Shown: positions 8,422-17,557 of the stretch, in pieces | How positions within the stretch are numbered: position 1 is the stretch's first letter | Layout of the letters: each line of letters begins with the position of its first letter | Origin: Pseudooceanicola onchidii | Lineage (GTDB): Bacteria > Pseudomonadota > Alphaproteobacteria > Rhodobacterales > Rhodobacteraceae | Direction of reading: 5' to 3' | Assembly (NCBI RefSeq): GCF_004959925.1 | Contig: NZ_SPUW01000003.1 | Coordinates: 124,001-188,000 of the forward strand | Length of the DNA: 64,000 bases | Program-made: the position numbers and the translations under genes | Notes under the pieces: model-generated | The model's input: only the letters and a program-made list of their open reading frames with translations | What the model was told of the DNA's origin: nothing | Databases searched by the model: none

Positions 8422-8480
8422 ATTTTCTGATCGCGCGTTGGCGCATTTGGCAACTTTATTACTTCGCGCGCGCAGAAAAT
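8422..8480. promoter_or_regulatory. imperfect inverted repeat upstream of the MaoC gene
   Basis: The arms ATTTTCTGATCGCGCG (8422-8437) and CGCGCGCGCAGAAAAT (8465-8480) pair over the outer 8 and inner 6 bases. They enclose 27 bases containing AT-rich TTTGGCAACTTTATTACTT. The element fills most of the 101-bp gap between the HAD gene 3' end and the MaoC start. It could be an operator, a terminator of the HAD transcript, or both. Confidence 0.45.
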
Positions 8481-8494
8481 CAAGGGCGAATTCG

Positions 8495-9370
8495 CTACCG
8501 CAGAAAACCGATCGCATAGGTCGGAGATGATTTTTCCTTTTCAAGGTAGCTGGTTAGCTTGTCGGCGTCGGGCTGTTCGGTGGTGGCGGTTTCTTCGGCC
8601 GCCAGACCACCGGTGATGAAGAGGCTGTCGATATCTTCACCCATGGCCCCGCGGATGTCGGTGCCGATTCCATCACCAATGGCCAGGATCCCTTCGTTAC
8701 CGACGGATTTGCCGGTCGCGGCCAGGCGGCGGCGCGCCAGGTCATAGATCGGCGGATGCGGCTTGCCGAAGTACAGGCTCTCGCCGCCCATCTCGGTATA
8801 AAGCTGCGCGACCGCCCCGGCGCACCATTCGCGCCGGTCGCCCCGATCGACCACGATGTCGGGGTTGGCGCACAGCAGCTTCAACCCGCGCGTCTTGGCG
8901 TGCAGCAGCTGGGGGCGCAGGGTGTCGGGGTCGGCCAGCGGATCGAAGGGGCCGGTGCAGATGATGCCCTCGGCCTCGTCCAGCGGGACGGTGGTGATGT
9001 GGACCGGATTGTCCTGGATCTTGAGCGGATGGAGGAAAACGTTTTCCTCGTCCGGCTGACCGATGAAGAAGACCTTTTCGCCGACCGCACCTTCATAGGC
9101 CGCCGCGCGGGCGCTGTCGCCCGAGGTCGCGATGGTGTCCCAGGCGTCGCGGGGGACGCCGAAGCCGTCAAGTTGCGTCTCGACCGATCCGCGCGGGCGG
9201 GGGGAATTGGTGACCAGCACCACCGTGCCGCCGCGCTGACGGTAGGCAATCAGCGCCTCGCAGGCCGCCGGAAAGGCGGTCACGCCGTTGTGGACGCAGC
9301 CCCAGAGGTCGACGAACAGCGCGTCGTAGCGGTCGGAGATTTCGGCGAGGGCGGTGATGATCTGGGTCAT
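8495..9370 (-). CDS. HAD-superfamily class IIA hydrolase (TIGR01459-like)
   Basis: This 291-residue protein is a phosphatase of the NagD/class IIA HAD group. Motif I is DALFVDLWGCVHNG near residue 17; the usual DxDG is changed to DLWG, which is typical of this TIGR01459-like subgroup. Motif II is VVLVTNSPRPRG (about 47), and motif III/IV is IGDGIGTDIRGAMGE (about 245), followed by LFITGGLAAEE. The ATG at 9370 fits the family N-terminus; the longer frame upstream to 9547 has no family similarity. The substrate is unknown, probably a small sugar or nucleotide phosphate. Confidence 0.88.
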   Translation of the reverse strand: MTQIITALAEISDRYDALFVDLWGCVHNGVTAFPAACEALIAYRQRGGTVVLVTNSPRPRGSVETQLDGFGVPRDAWDTIATSGDSARAAAYEGAVGEKVFFIGQPDEENVFLHPLKIQDNPVHITTVPLDEAEGIICTGPFDPLADPDTLRPQLLHAKTRGLKLLCANPDIVVDRGDRREWCAGAVAQLYTEMGGESLYFGKPHPPIYDLARRRLAATGKSVGNEGILAIGDGIGTDIRGAMGEDIDSLFITGGLAAEETATTEQPDADKLTSYLEKEKSSPTYAIGFLR

Positions 9371-9584
9371 GGTCGGTCCCGAAGTTTGATTTGGCTGCAA
9401 GCTAGGGCGGGGGCGGGCGGAAGGCCAGCCGTTCTTGGGGACAACGCGGATCCGGCGCTGCGGGGTCCCGCTGCGCCTTTCCGTTTTGAGAGTCTTTTGA
9501 ATCACTTGCGGGGCGAGGCGCAGGTTGAGATTCCAGAATCCTGACAATTCACCCGAATCCGCCTCAGGTGGACTTTGCGCGCGA

Positions 9585-10061
9585 TCAGCCGTCCGCGGCG
9601 GCCTCGATCGCGGCGATGTTCAGCTTGCCGTGCTGGGTCAGCATGAACTCTGACGCCCGCCGCGCGCGGTCCGGGTCGGGGTCGGCCAGCAGGTCGTAAA
9701 GCCGTTTGGGCACCACCTGCCACGAGAACCCGTAGCGGTCCTTGCACCAGCCGCACATGCTTTCGGTTCCGCCCTCGGTCAGATTGTCCCAGATGGCGTC
9801 GACCTCGGCCTGGTCTTCGCAGGCCAGCGCGAACGAGATCTGTTCGTTGAAGGGAAATTGCGGGCCGCCATTGATGCCGGTCCAGGCCTGTCCGTTCAGG
9901 GTGAAGCTGACCACCATGGCGTCGCATTCCTTGTTCGATGGCGTGTCCGAGGGGGCGCGGACCACATTGTCGATACGGGTGTCGGGCACGACCGAGGCCC
10001 AGAAGGTGATGGCCTCTTCGGCGTTCATATCGAACCACAGGGTGGGGGTCATGCTGGGCAC
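9585..10061 (-). CDS. VOC-superfamily protein, PhnB-like
   Basis: This 158-residue protein is of the PhnB-like glyoxalase-fold family (often mislabelled 3-demethylubiquinone methyltransferase). It has TPTLWFDMNAEEAITFWASV (about 5-24), the characteristic FTLNGQAWTGINGGPQFPFN (about 52-71), and CGWCKDRYGFSWQVVPKRL (about 103-121). The family's function is not established. It lies upstream of the HAD gene on the same strand with a 214-bp gap, so co-transcription is uncertain; that gap holds a short GATTC-CA-GAATC palindrome near 9526-9537 and nothing else I recognise. Confidence 0.87.
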   Translation of the reverse strand: MPSMTPTLWFDMNAEEAITFWASVVPDTRIDNVVRAPSDTPSNKECDAMVVSFTLNGQAWTGINGGPQFPFNEQISFALACEDQAEVDAIWDNLTEGGTESMCGWCKDRYGFSWQVVPKRLYDLLADPDPDRARRASEFMLTQHGKLNIAAIEAAADG

Positions 10062-10115
10062 GGCGTCTCCTCCGACTCGGGTGCTGCAGCGCGATCGTAC
10101 CGGGATTTGGGCATG

Positions 10116-10140
10116 AAAAAAGGGGCGCCGGGGCGCCCCT
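10116..10140 (-). terminator. rho-independent terminator of ppaC
   Basis: On the minus strand a hairpin AGGGGCGCC-CC-GGCGCCCCT is followed directly by six T residues (plus-strand A-run 10116-10121). It starts 20 bases after the ppaC stop codon. This is one of the clearest intrinsic terminators in the window. Confidence 0.88.
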
Positions 10141-10160
10141 TGCCGCGATGGCCGCGTCGA

Positions 10161-11081
10161 TCAGACCTTGAGGTTCGGAATGATCTGCTTTTTCCGGGAC
10201 ATGATGCCGGGCAGGACGACCGTGTCGCCCTCGACCGATGCGCCAAAGCTTTTCTCGGCCACGCCCTTGATCAGGTCGTTCGGCACGAAAAGCGTTGCTT
10301 CTTCGTTCAGGATGTCGACGACGAACAGCAGAACCTCGTCCACGCCGTCTTCGGCGGCGACGGTCTTGAAGCTTTCCATCAGGCTGTCCTTGCGGTCCAG
10401 CACGATCTTGGGCGCGGTGGTTTCCAGGACCGAGACGCGGAACTTGGTGCCGCCGACTTCGTATTCCTTGCTGTCCATGCGGATCAGGTCGGCGTCGGAA
10501 AATGCCGACACGTCGGATTTTGCTTCGAACATTTCAGAGGCGTAGGCGGCGATGTCGATGTTGAGCTCTTTCGCCAGCTTGATCGCCAGATCCTTGTCCT
10601 GATCGGTGGTGGTGGGCGACCGGAATTCCAGGGTGTCAGACAGGATGCACGACAGCATCGCGCCCTTGATGTTGTCGGGCATCTTCGCGGCGTTGTCGCC
10701 CATCAGGTTGTACATGATGGTCGCGGTACAGGCGAGCGGCTTGATCGTGATGTCGATCGGTGCCTTCGTCTCCAGCCCGCCGGTCAGCTTGTGGTGGTCA
10801 ATGATCTGGATGATGTCCGCGTCATTGATGCCTTCGGGCAGTTCGGCGGGGTTGTTGGTGTCGACGATGACAACCTGGGCACCCGCATCGACGCCCGCGA
10901 TGATCTCGGGCTTGTCGAAGCCCCACTTGTCGATGACGAAGGCCGCTTCGGTGTTCGGCTCGCCCAGCAGGGCGGGGGTGGCGGGGGTGCCGCGCACTTC
11001 GGAAAGATACCAGGCCCAGATGATCGGAGAGCCGGTGGAATCGGTGTCGGGTGATTTGTGGCCGAAGACCTTGATCGTCAT
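10161..11081 (-). CDS. ppaC: manganese-dependent inorganic pyrophosphatase (family II)
   Basis: This is a family II PPase of the DHH superfamily, which hydrolyses pyrophosphate with Mn or Co. The 306 residues show the metal ligands in FGHKSPDTDS (about 5-14), VDTNNPAELP (about 72), the DHH motif in IIDHHKLTG (about 95-97), and a C-terminal DHHA2 domain with the FRSPTTTDQDKDLA and SRKKQIIP (substrate-binding SRKKQ) motifs. It is monocistronic, ends in a strong terminator, and diverges from an HxlR regulator across a 301-bp gap. Confidence 0.96.
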   Translation of the reverse strand: MTIKVFGHKSPDTDSTGSPIIWAWYLSEVRGTPATPALLGEPNTEAAFVIDKWGFDKPEIIAGVDAGAQVVIVDTNNPAELPEGINDADIIQIIDHHKLTGGLETKAPIDITIKPLACTATIMYNLMGDNAAKMPDNIKGAMLSCILSDTLEFRSPTTTDQDKDLAIKLAKELNIDIAAYASEMFEAKSDVSAFSDADLIRMDSKEYEVGGTKFRVSVLETTAPKIVLDRKDSLMESFKTVAAEDGVDEVLLFVVDILNEEATLFVPNDLIKGVAEKSFGASVEGDTVVLPGIMSRKKQIIPNLKV

Positions 11082-11382
11082 GTTTCGAAGTCCTGTGTCA
11101 GGTCGCTAATTCGGCGCCCTTATAGAAGTGGTGCCCGCCCGTGTCACCTGCCTGTTGCTGCGGTGCGGCGACGCGGGGTTTGCGGGTATTGATTGTAATA
11201 TGCAAGTGAATGGCCCAGTGACTCGCTTTAATTGCAGCGGCGACCCGCAAGACTCGCCTAGGTTGATAGCAGAATGCCTGCTTGGTCATTGTAGCATAAG
11301 GAGAATATTTAAGTTGTGAAACACAAGTAAATATCTGCTAAATAACTTGCAGAACGAGAGTTGTGTAAAAAGGCGCCTCACC
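11082..11382. other. 301-bp intergenic region between divergent ppaC and hxlR
   Basis: This stretch is visibly richer in A+T than its surroundings, especially 11190-11370. It must contain both promoters. I see a near-perfect 30-bp palindrome at 11305-11334 (listed separately) and a further AGTTGTG half-site at 11359-11365, close to the hxlR start. No convincing gene is present; a 63-codon open frame on the minus strand has no family features. Confidence 0.6.
11305..11334. promoter_or_regulatory. palindromic operator candidate before the HxlR regulator
   Basis: The arms read ATATTTAAGTTGTG and CACAAGTAAATAT around AAA. They match except for one extra base (AG against C) beside the TTGTG/CACAA core. 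A third AGTTGTG lies at 11359-11365. The palindrome is about 50 bases before the hxlR start, where it would overlap a promoter, consistent with autoregulation. Confidence 0.55.
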
Positions 11383-11868
11383 ATGCCCCGTCTGACCTCG
11401 GAAAACTGGAGCGGATGTCCGGTCCGATACGCCGCGACCGTGGTTGGCGACGCTTGGGCACTGGTGATCCTGCGCGACCTGATCTTCAGGGGATCACGGC
11501 ATTTTGGCGATTTTGTGGCGGCGTCCGAGGGGATCTCGACCAACATCCTGACCGACCGGTTGCAGCGGCTGGAGGCCGAGGGAATCGTCACCCGCAACCG
11601 GGATCCGGAAAAGGCCGTGCGGGTAATCTATCAGCTGACCGAAAAGGGCCGGGGGCTGGTGCCGGTGGTGCTGGCGATGATCGACTGGGCACAGACCTGG
11701 GACGCGCGGACCGAAGTGCCCGACAGGTTCATCGAGGCGCTGCGCGACGATCCGGCGGCCATGGCCCGGGCGGTGCAGGCCGATCTGGCCAAGCGCGCGG
11801 CGGATCTATCCGAGGCGGGTCAGGCCGAAGGCAATCAGCAGGCCGAGGGTGACGGCGATCCCGGTTGA
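11383..11868 (+). CDS. HxlR-family transcriptional regulator
   Basis: This 161-residue winged-helix regulator has the HxlR signature SGCPVRYAATVVGDAWALVI (about 9-28), with the conserved redox-sensitive-type cysteine at about 11, followed by LRDLIFRGSRHFGDF and GISTNILTDRLQRLEAEGIV. The C-terminal 40 residues are an acidic and alanine-rich helix not seen in the shortest family members. HxlR proteins typically sense quinones, aldehydes or thiol stress. The ATG at 11383 was preferred over the upstream GTG/TTG options because it gives the standard N-terminus. Its last 63 bases overlap the convergent ZIP transporter gene. A palindromic operator candidate lies upstream; the target genes are not evident. 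Confidence 0.9.
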   Translation: MPRLTSENWSGCPVRYAATVVGDAWALVILRDLIFRGSRHFGDFVAASEGISTNILTDRLQRLEAEGIVTRNRDPEKAVRVIYQLTEKGRGLVPVVLAMIDWAQTWDARTEVPDRFIEALRDDPAAMARAVQADLAKRAADLSEAGQAEGNQQAEGDGDPG

Positions 11869-12501
11869 CTTGTGGTCTTCGCGGTAGGCCTGCGGAAAGA
11901 CCTCGGTCGCCAGCGACGCCGTGACGGCCCCGGCGGCAAAGGCCCGGATGGCGGCCAGCGTTTCCTCGCCGACCTCGCGCAAGGCCAGGTTGCCGATCAC
12001 CGCCGAGGCCGCCAGCAGCGCGGCGGTCGCGCCCCACATCCAGAACACCCGCCGCCGGTCCATGCCGCCTTCGCGCATCCGCTTCGCGCCGCCCGCGGCT
12101 TCGGGCAGGTTGGACAGCAGGATCGACCCGGCCAGTGCGGCGACCTCGGGCGCGCCCGCGCCGATCAGCGCCACCCCAAGCGCAAGGTTTTCCGGCACGC
12201 CGTCGAAGGTGATGGCCAGCATCAACCCGCTGCCTTCGGATCCTTCCGTATGTCGCTCAAGAAGCGCATCGGCACCCGTGAACAGCACCGCCCCGCCCGC
12301 GACCGCCATGGCAAGCCCCCAGAGCGGCAGGTGGTCCGAGGCCGGTTCGATCAGTTCCGTCATCACCGACACGATCAACGCGCCCCCGGCCATGGCGACC
12401 AGAAAGCCTTCGGTGCGGTCAGGCAGGCGGCCGAACAGCCCCCAGGCGGCGCCGACGATCAGGGCGGCGGATACGATGGCGACAACGAGGATCAGGGTCA
12501 T
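11806..12501 (-). CDS. ZIP-family metal transporter
   Basis: This 231-residue protein has about eight hydrophobic helices and imports divalent metal such as zinc across the inner membrane. The helix IV metal-site region reads AITFDGVPENLALGVAL (about 92-108), where the usual HNxPEG is changed to DGVPEN. The helix V motif is LLSNLPEAAGGA (about 127). A central hydrophilic loop with the short histidine-containing ERHTEGSEGS lies near residue 80. The start ATG at 12501 opens with a membrane helix, and the longer frame upstream is antisense to the DUF2161 gene. The metal specificity is uncertain because of the changed motif. Confidence 0.85.
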   Translation of the reverse strand: MTLILVVAIVSAALIVGAAWGLFGRLPDRTEGFLVAMAGGALIVSVMTELIEPASDHLPLWGLAMAVAGGAVLFTGADALLERHTEGSEGSGLMLAITFDGVPENLALGVALIGAGAPEVAALAGSILLSNLPEAAGGAKRMREGGMDRRRVFWMWGATAALLAASAVIGNLALREVGEETLAAIRAFAAGAVTASLATEVFPQAYREDHKSTGIAVTLGLLIAFGLTRLG

Positions 12502-12582
12502 TTGCGGCTCCGGCAGGGCATGCAGGATAAAGGCCCGGCGCGGGGACTTGTTCCCATCCGCTTGATCGCCGACTAATGCGGC

Positions 12583-13272
12583 ATGGTCAAACCGCGTGAA
12601 ACCGATCTTTACCCGCCGATCAAGGCCTTCCTGGAAGGGCAGGGCTATGAGGTGAAGTCCGAAGTCGCGGGGGCGGATGTCATGGCGATGCGGCCCGATG
12701 ATCCCGACCCGGTGATCGTCGAGCTGAAGACCGGCATGAACCTGACGCTGGTGCAGCAGGGGGTGGCGCGGCAGGGGCTGACCGACTGGGTCTATCTCGC
12801 GGTGCCGACAGTCAAGGGACGCAAGGCGCTGGCCGGGCATCTCGCGCTGTGTCGACGGCTGGGGCTGGGGTTGATCACGGTGCGGCTGCGCGACGGCCAT
12901 GTGCAGGTACATTGCGATCCCGGGCCATACGTCCCGCGCCAGTCCAAGCCGCGCCGGGGGCGATTGCTTCGGGAATTCCAGCGGCGGGTCGGTGATCCGA
13001 ACGAAGGCGGGTCGGTCGGGGTCAAACTGGTGACGGCCTATCGGCAGGATGCGCTGCGCTGTGCCGCCGTGCTGTCCCGGGTTGGGCCGTCGCGGGGGGC
13101 TGATGTGGCCCGGGCCGCCGAGGTGCCCAATGCGACCACGCTGATGCGCGACGATCATTACGGGTGGTTTGAACGGGTCGATCGCGGCGTCTATGCGCTG
13201 ACCCCGAAGGGCGCGGAGGAGCGGTCTGCCTTCGGTGACCTGCCAATACCCGCGCCGCCGGATGAGACCTGA
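12583..13272 (+). CDS. DUF2161-family PD-(D/E)XK nuclease-like protein
   Basis: This 229-residue conserved protein is of the COG5482/DUF2161 type. The N-terminal half shows a PD-(D/E)XK-like core: EVKSEVAGADVMAM, then DPVIVELKTGMNLTLVQQGV (about 42-61), in which E-x-K fits the catalytic pair. The C-terminal 60 residues resemble a small winged helix (RAAEVPNATTLMRDDHYGWF). The fold suggests a nuclease-like enzyme, but no substrate is known; database labels such as phosphodiesterase are not experimentally supported as far as I know. It diverges from the ZIP gene by 81 bases. Confidence 0.83.
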   Translation: MVKPRETDLYPPIKAFLEGQGYEVKSEVAGADVMAMRPDDPDPVIVELKTGMNLTLVQQGVARQGLTDWVYLAVPTVKGRKALAGHLALCRRLGLGLITVRLRDGHVQVHCDPGPYVPRQSKPRRGRLLREFQRRVGDPNEGGSVGVKLVTAYRQDALRCAAVLSRVGPSRGADVARAAEVPNATTLMRDDHYGWFERVDRGVYALTPKGAEERSAFGDLPIPAPPDET

Positions 13273-13451
13273 GCCAGGCGATGCTTCGCCCGCCTTGCGC
13301 GACCATCGTCTTGCCGGGTGACGCAACGGAAGCGTCGCGTCGCGGTGTTCACGACGACCTTGGGTGAATAGATCGGGGTCGCACCAGCCGGGGCCGCCGG
13401 AACCTTCGCGCAGCATATCGCCAGCGCTGCGAATTTCACGGCCCCCGATGC

Positions 13452-13480
13452 TTGACAGCTTTCCAACCGATGCCTAACTG
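13452..13480 (+). promoter_or_regulatory. putative groESL promoter
   Basis: TTGACA (13452-13457) is a perfect -35 box. A weaker -10, TAACTG (13475-13480), follows after 17 bases. The CIRCE operator begins eight bases later, so HrcA bound there would block the start of transcription. A heat-shock sigma factor could also use this region, since CTTGA is part of the sigma-32 type -35. Confidence 0.6.
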
Positions 13481-13487
13481 TGCGCCG

Positions 13488-13514
13488 TTAGCACTCGCAA
13501 CCGGTGAGTGATAA
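13488..13514. promoter_or_regulatory. CIRCE operator (HrcA binding site)
   Basis: TTAGCACTC (13488-13496), nine bases, then GAGTGATAA (13506-13514). This is the CIRCE consensus TTAGCACTC-N9-GAGTGCTAA with one mismatch (A for C in the right arm). HrcA represses groESL through this element in many bacteria, including alphaproteobacteria. hrcA itself is not in the window. Confidence 0.93.
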
Positions 13515-13582
13515 CGCCTCCGAGTCGCTCGTGATCGAGGGCGAGGGGGCAGGGAGAAACTTTGAGCCAAGGAGCCTCAGAG

Positions 13583-13870
13583 ATGGCATTCAAACCGCTT
13601 CACGACCGCGTTGTGGTCAAGCGTACCGAGAGCGAAGAGAAAACCGCAGGCGGGCTGATCATCCCCGACAGCGCCAAGGAAAAGCCGGCGGAAGGCGAAG
13701 TTGTTGCCGTGGGCGAAGGCGCACGCAAGGACAGCGGCGAACTGATCGAGATGGCCGTGAAGGCCGGCGACAAGGTCCTGTTCGGCAAGTGGTCCGGTAC
13801 TGAGATCACGCTGGACGGCCAGGAACTGCTGATCATGAAAGAAAGCGACATCCTCGGCGTGATCGCCTGA
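13583..13870 (+). CDS. groS: co-chaperonin GroES (Hsp10)
   Basis: GroES caps the GroEL barrel and closes the folding chamber. The 95-residue protein has the [15 protein letters not shown]-terminus, the mobile loop region [18 protein letters not shown] (about 17-34) and the C-terminal [14 protein letters not shown]. An in-frame codon 21 bases upstream would add MSQGASE, but the ATG at 13583 has AAGGAG at a suitable distance and gives the family N-terminus. It is co-transcribed with groEL after 64 bases and controlled by the CIRCE element upstream. Confidence 0.98.
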   Translation: MAFKPLHDRVVVKRTESEEKTAGGLIIPDSAKEKPAEGEVVAVGEGARKDSGELIEMAVKAGDKVLFGKWSGTEITLDGQELLIMKESDILGVIA

Positions 13871-13919
13871 AGGATGGCGGGGTGACCCCCGCCTGACGCT
13901 TTCTCAACCAACGACTTAG

Positions 13920-15581
<1,662 letters not shown>

Positions 15582-15615
15582 TCATCCGCTCTGGCCCCAC
15601 AGCCAGACACACGGG

Positions 15616-15637
15616 AAGGGCGCCTTTGGGCGCCCTT
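15616..15637 (+). terminator. terminator of groESL
   Basis: AAGGGCGCC-TTTG-GGCGCCCTT forms a nine-base-pair stem 35 bases after the groEL stop. It is followed by CTTGCGTT, which is only moderately T-rich. Confidence 0.8.
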
Positions 15638-15761
15638 CTTGCGTTCGGGGCGCCTGTTTGTCGGGCAGGGGCCGCGGCGGATCGGCCCCATTGCGCGAAA
15701 CCCCCGTGACCTTTGCGTGGCCCGCGTTACCTTTGGGACCTGTTTGAATGGAAATATTTCG

Positions 15762-16244
15762 ATGACCCTCCGCCCAATGCAACCCGGTGACGAAACCGCG
15801 GTCTCGGCCCTTCTGACCACGGCCTTCGACGGCCCGCTGGAAGCGCAACTGGTGTCCCGGCTGCGGGCGGATGGCGACATGGCGCTTGAACTTCTGGCGG
15901 AAGAGGACGGGCGGATCTTCGGCTATGTCGCCTTCGTGCGGCTGCAAGAGCCAGAGGGCTGGTTGTCGTTGTCGCCGGTGGCCGTCGCGCCGTCGCGGCA
16001 GCGGCGCGGCATCGGGTCGGACCTGATCCGCATGGGTCTTGATCAGGCGCGGCAAGCGGGCGCGCGCGCCATCACGGTGCTGGGCGATCCCGACTATTAC
16101 ACCCGGTTCGGGTTTACGCTGAAAGCGGCCGAACACCTGCAAAGTCCCTTCGCTGGGCCGCATTTCATGCTGTACCCGATCGCCGCCAAGACGGCGGGAC
16201 GGTCGGATCGCGTGGTCTATCCTCCGGCGTTCTCAGAGTTCTGA
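15762..16244 (+). CDS. GNAT-family N-acetyltransferase (YhbS-like)
   Basis: This 160-residue acetyl-CoA-dependent transferase has motif A, SLSPVAVAPSRQRRGIGSDL (about 71-90), with the R/Q-x-x-G-x-G/A acetyl-CoA loop RQRRGIG. The YhbS-type signature DPDYYTRFGF (about 112-121) is followed by FMLYPI. The ATG at 15762 opens with MTLRPMQPGDETAV, a normal GNAT start. The acceptor is unknown. It is 40 bases from the orphan phnM; a GNAT enzyme (PhnO) is known in phosphonate operons, but this protein looks more like the general YhbS group. Confidence 0.88.
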   Translation: MTLRPMQPGDETAVSALLTTAFDGPLEAQLVSRLRADGDMALELLAEEDGRIFGYVAFVRLQEPEGWLSLSPVAVAPSRQRRGIGSDLIRMGLDQARQAGARAITVLGDPDYYTRFGFTLKAAEHLQSPFAGPHFMLYPIAAKTAGRSDRVVYPPAFSEF

Positions 16245-16284
16245 CCACCTTGCCTCTGCCCGCGTCCCGCGCCAAAAGCGGCGC

Positions 16285-17430
16285 ATGGAGATGCCTGACT
16301 TTCACATCACCGGCGCGCTGGCGCTGACCCCGGACGGCCAAAGCGGCGCGGCCCTTGGCGTGTCTCAGGGGCGGCTGACGGATACGCGCTACGGGCGGGC
16401 GGTCGATCTGCCGGGCTGGCACCTGCTGCCGGGAATCGTGGATGCGCACGGCGACGGGTTTGAACGCCACCTTGCTGCGCGGCGCGGGGCGCTGCGCGAC
16501 ATGACCTCGGGGTTTCTTGCGCTGGACGCCGAACTGGCCGCCAATGGCATCACCACCGCCATGCTTGCGCAGTTCTGGAGCTGGGAGGGCGGCATGCGCG
16601 GCCCAGACTTCGCAAAGGCGATGCTGGCGGGGCTGGCCGAGGTGCGTCCCCGGCTGACGACCGACATTCGCGTGCAGCTGCGGATCGAGGTGCACATGAT
16701 GGACGACTTCGCCGAGATCGAAGAGGTCATCGCGGACCACGGGATCGGGTATGTCGTCTTCAATGACCACCTGCCGCATGACGCGCTGGCCAAGGGCAAG
16801 CGCCCTCCGCGACTGACCGGGCAGGCGTTGAAATCCGGCCGGAATCCAGAAAAGCACCTTGCGCTGATGCAGTCGCTTCATGCCCGGCGGGGCGAGGTGC
16901 CCGATGCCGTGGCCGCGCTTGCCGCGCGTCTGCGCGCCAAAGGTGTGCTGACCGGATCGCATGATGATCGCGACGCTGTGGCGCGCCGGGCCGCGCAGAC
17001 GCAGGGGCTGATGATCAGCGAATTTCCCGAAACGCTCGACGCCGCGCAAGAGGCCCTCGCGCAGGGCGCGCCCGTGGTCATGGGGGCGCCCAACGTCATG
17101 CGCGGGGCGTCGCATTCCGGCAATGTCGCCGCGACCGAGGTCGTGCGCGCGGGCCTGTGCACCGCGCTCGCGTCGGACTACCACTATCCCTCGCTGGTCT
17201 TCGCGGCGCAGAAACTGGCGCCCGACATGGGGCTGGCGGCGGCCTGGGGGCTCGTGTCCACAGGTCCGGCGGGGATGCTGGGGCTGACCGACCGGGGGGC
17301 ACTGGCCCCGGGGCTGCGCGCCGATCTGGTGGCGATCAATCCGGCAACCGGCCGACCCGGCCTGACGATCGTGGGCGGACGGATCGCCCATACCGATGCC
17401 GCCGGGGCCGCGGCGCTTTTGCAGGCCTGA
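16285..17430 (+). CDS. phnM: PhnM-type amidohydrolase (ribose 1-methylphosphonate 5-triphosphate diphosphatase family)
   Basis: This 381-residue amidohydrolase closely follows PhnM, which removes diphosphate from alpha-D-ribose 1-methylphosphonate 5-triphosphate in the C-P lyase route. Features are PGIVDAHGDGFERHLAARRG (about 49-68) with the H-x-D metal motif altered to AHGDGFE as in PhnM, AMLAQFWSWEGGMRG (about 92), the metal-bridging lysine region KGKRPPRLTG (about 171), GSHDDRD (about 229) and SDYHYPS (about 296). No phnGHIJKL genes are near, so it is an orphan copy. An alternative ATG lies two codons inside. It may be a stand-alone paralogue with another substrate. Confidence 0.88.
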   Translation: MEMPDFHITGALALTPDGQSGAALGVSQGRLTDTRYGRAVDLPGWHLLPGIVDAHGDGFERHLAARRGALRDMTSGFLALDAELAANGITTAMLAQFWSWEGGMRGPDFAKAMLAGLAEVRPRLTTDIRVQLRIEVHMMDDFAEIEEVIADHGIGYVVFNDHLPHDALAKGKRPPRLTGQALKSGRNPEKHLALMQSLHARRGEVPDAVAALAARLRAKGVLTGSHDDRDAVARRAAQTQGLMISEFPETLDAAQEALAQGAPVVMGAPNVMRGASHSGNVAATEVVRAGLCTALASDYHYPSLVFAAQKLAPDMGLAAAWGLVSTGPAGMLGLTDRGALAPGLRADLVAINPATGRPGLTIVGGRIAHTDAAGAAALLQA

Positions 17431-17557
17431 CACGACCGCCCCGGAATGCCCGCCGGGACTGACCGTTTCCCCCCGTCCTGCTTGACTTCCGGGCCAGCAG
17501 CATGTGTATCGACCCAAGCCGGGCCAACCCGGATCGCGACCAAGAGGAAACCGCCCC

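Larger units (their letters stand above)
13273..13582 (+). other. 310-bp region upstream of groES
   Basis: The first 170 bases hold no gene that I can defend; a minus-strand frame with a signal-peptide-like start (GTG near 13443) is discussed among the rejected items. The last 130 bases hold the groESL control region: a TTGACA box at 13452-13457, the CIRCE operator at 13488-13514, and a purine-rich leader with AAGGAG near 13569 serving the groES start. Confidence 0.7.

Noticed and set aside
11098-11289. 63-codon minus-strand frame in the ppaC-hxlR gap
   Set aside because: There is no ribosome site, signal peptide or domain, and the region is needed for promoters.
13191-13466. Minus-strand frame with a signal-peptide-like start (VKFAALAICCAKVPAAPAGA), partly antisense to the DUF2161 gene
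   Set aside because: It overlaps a well-supported gene, uses some rare codons (ATA TGC), and shows no domain. It could be a decayed secreted protein gene, but I cannot support it.
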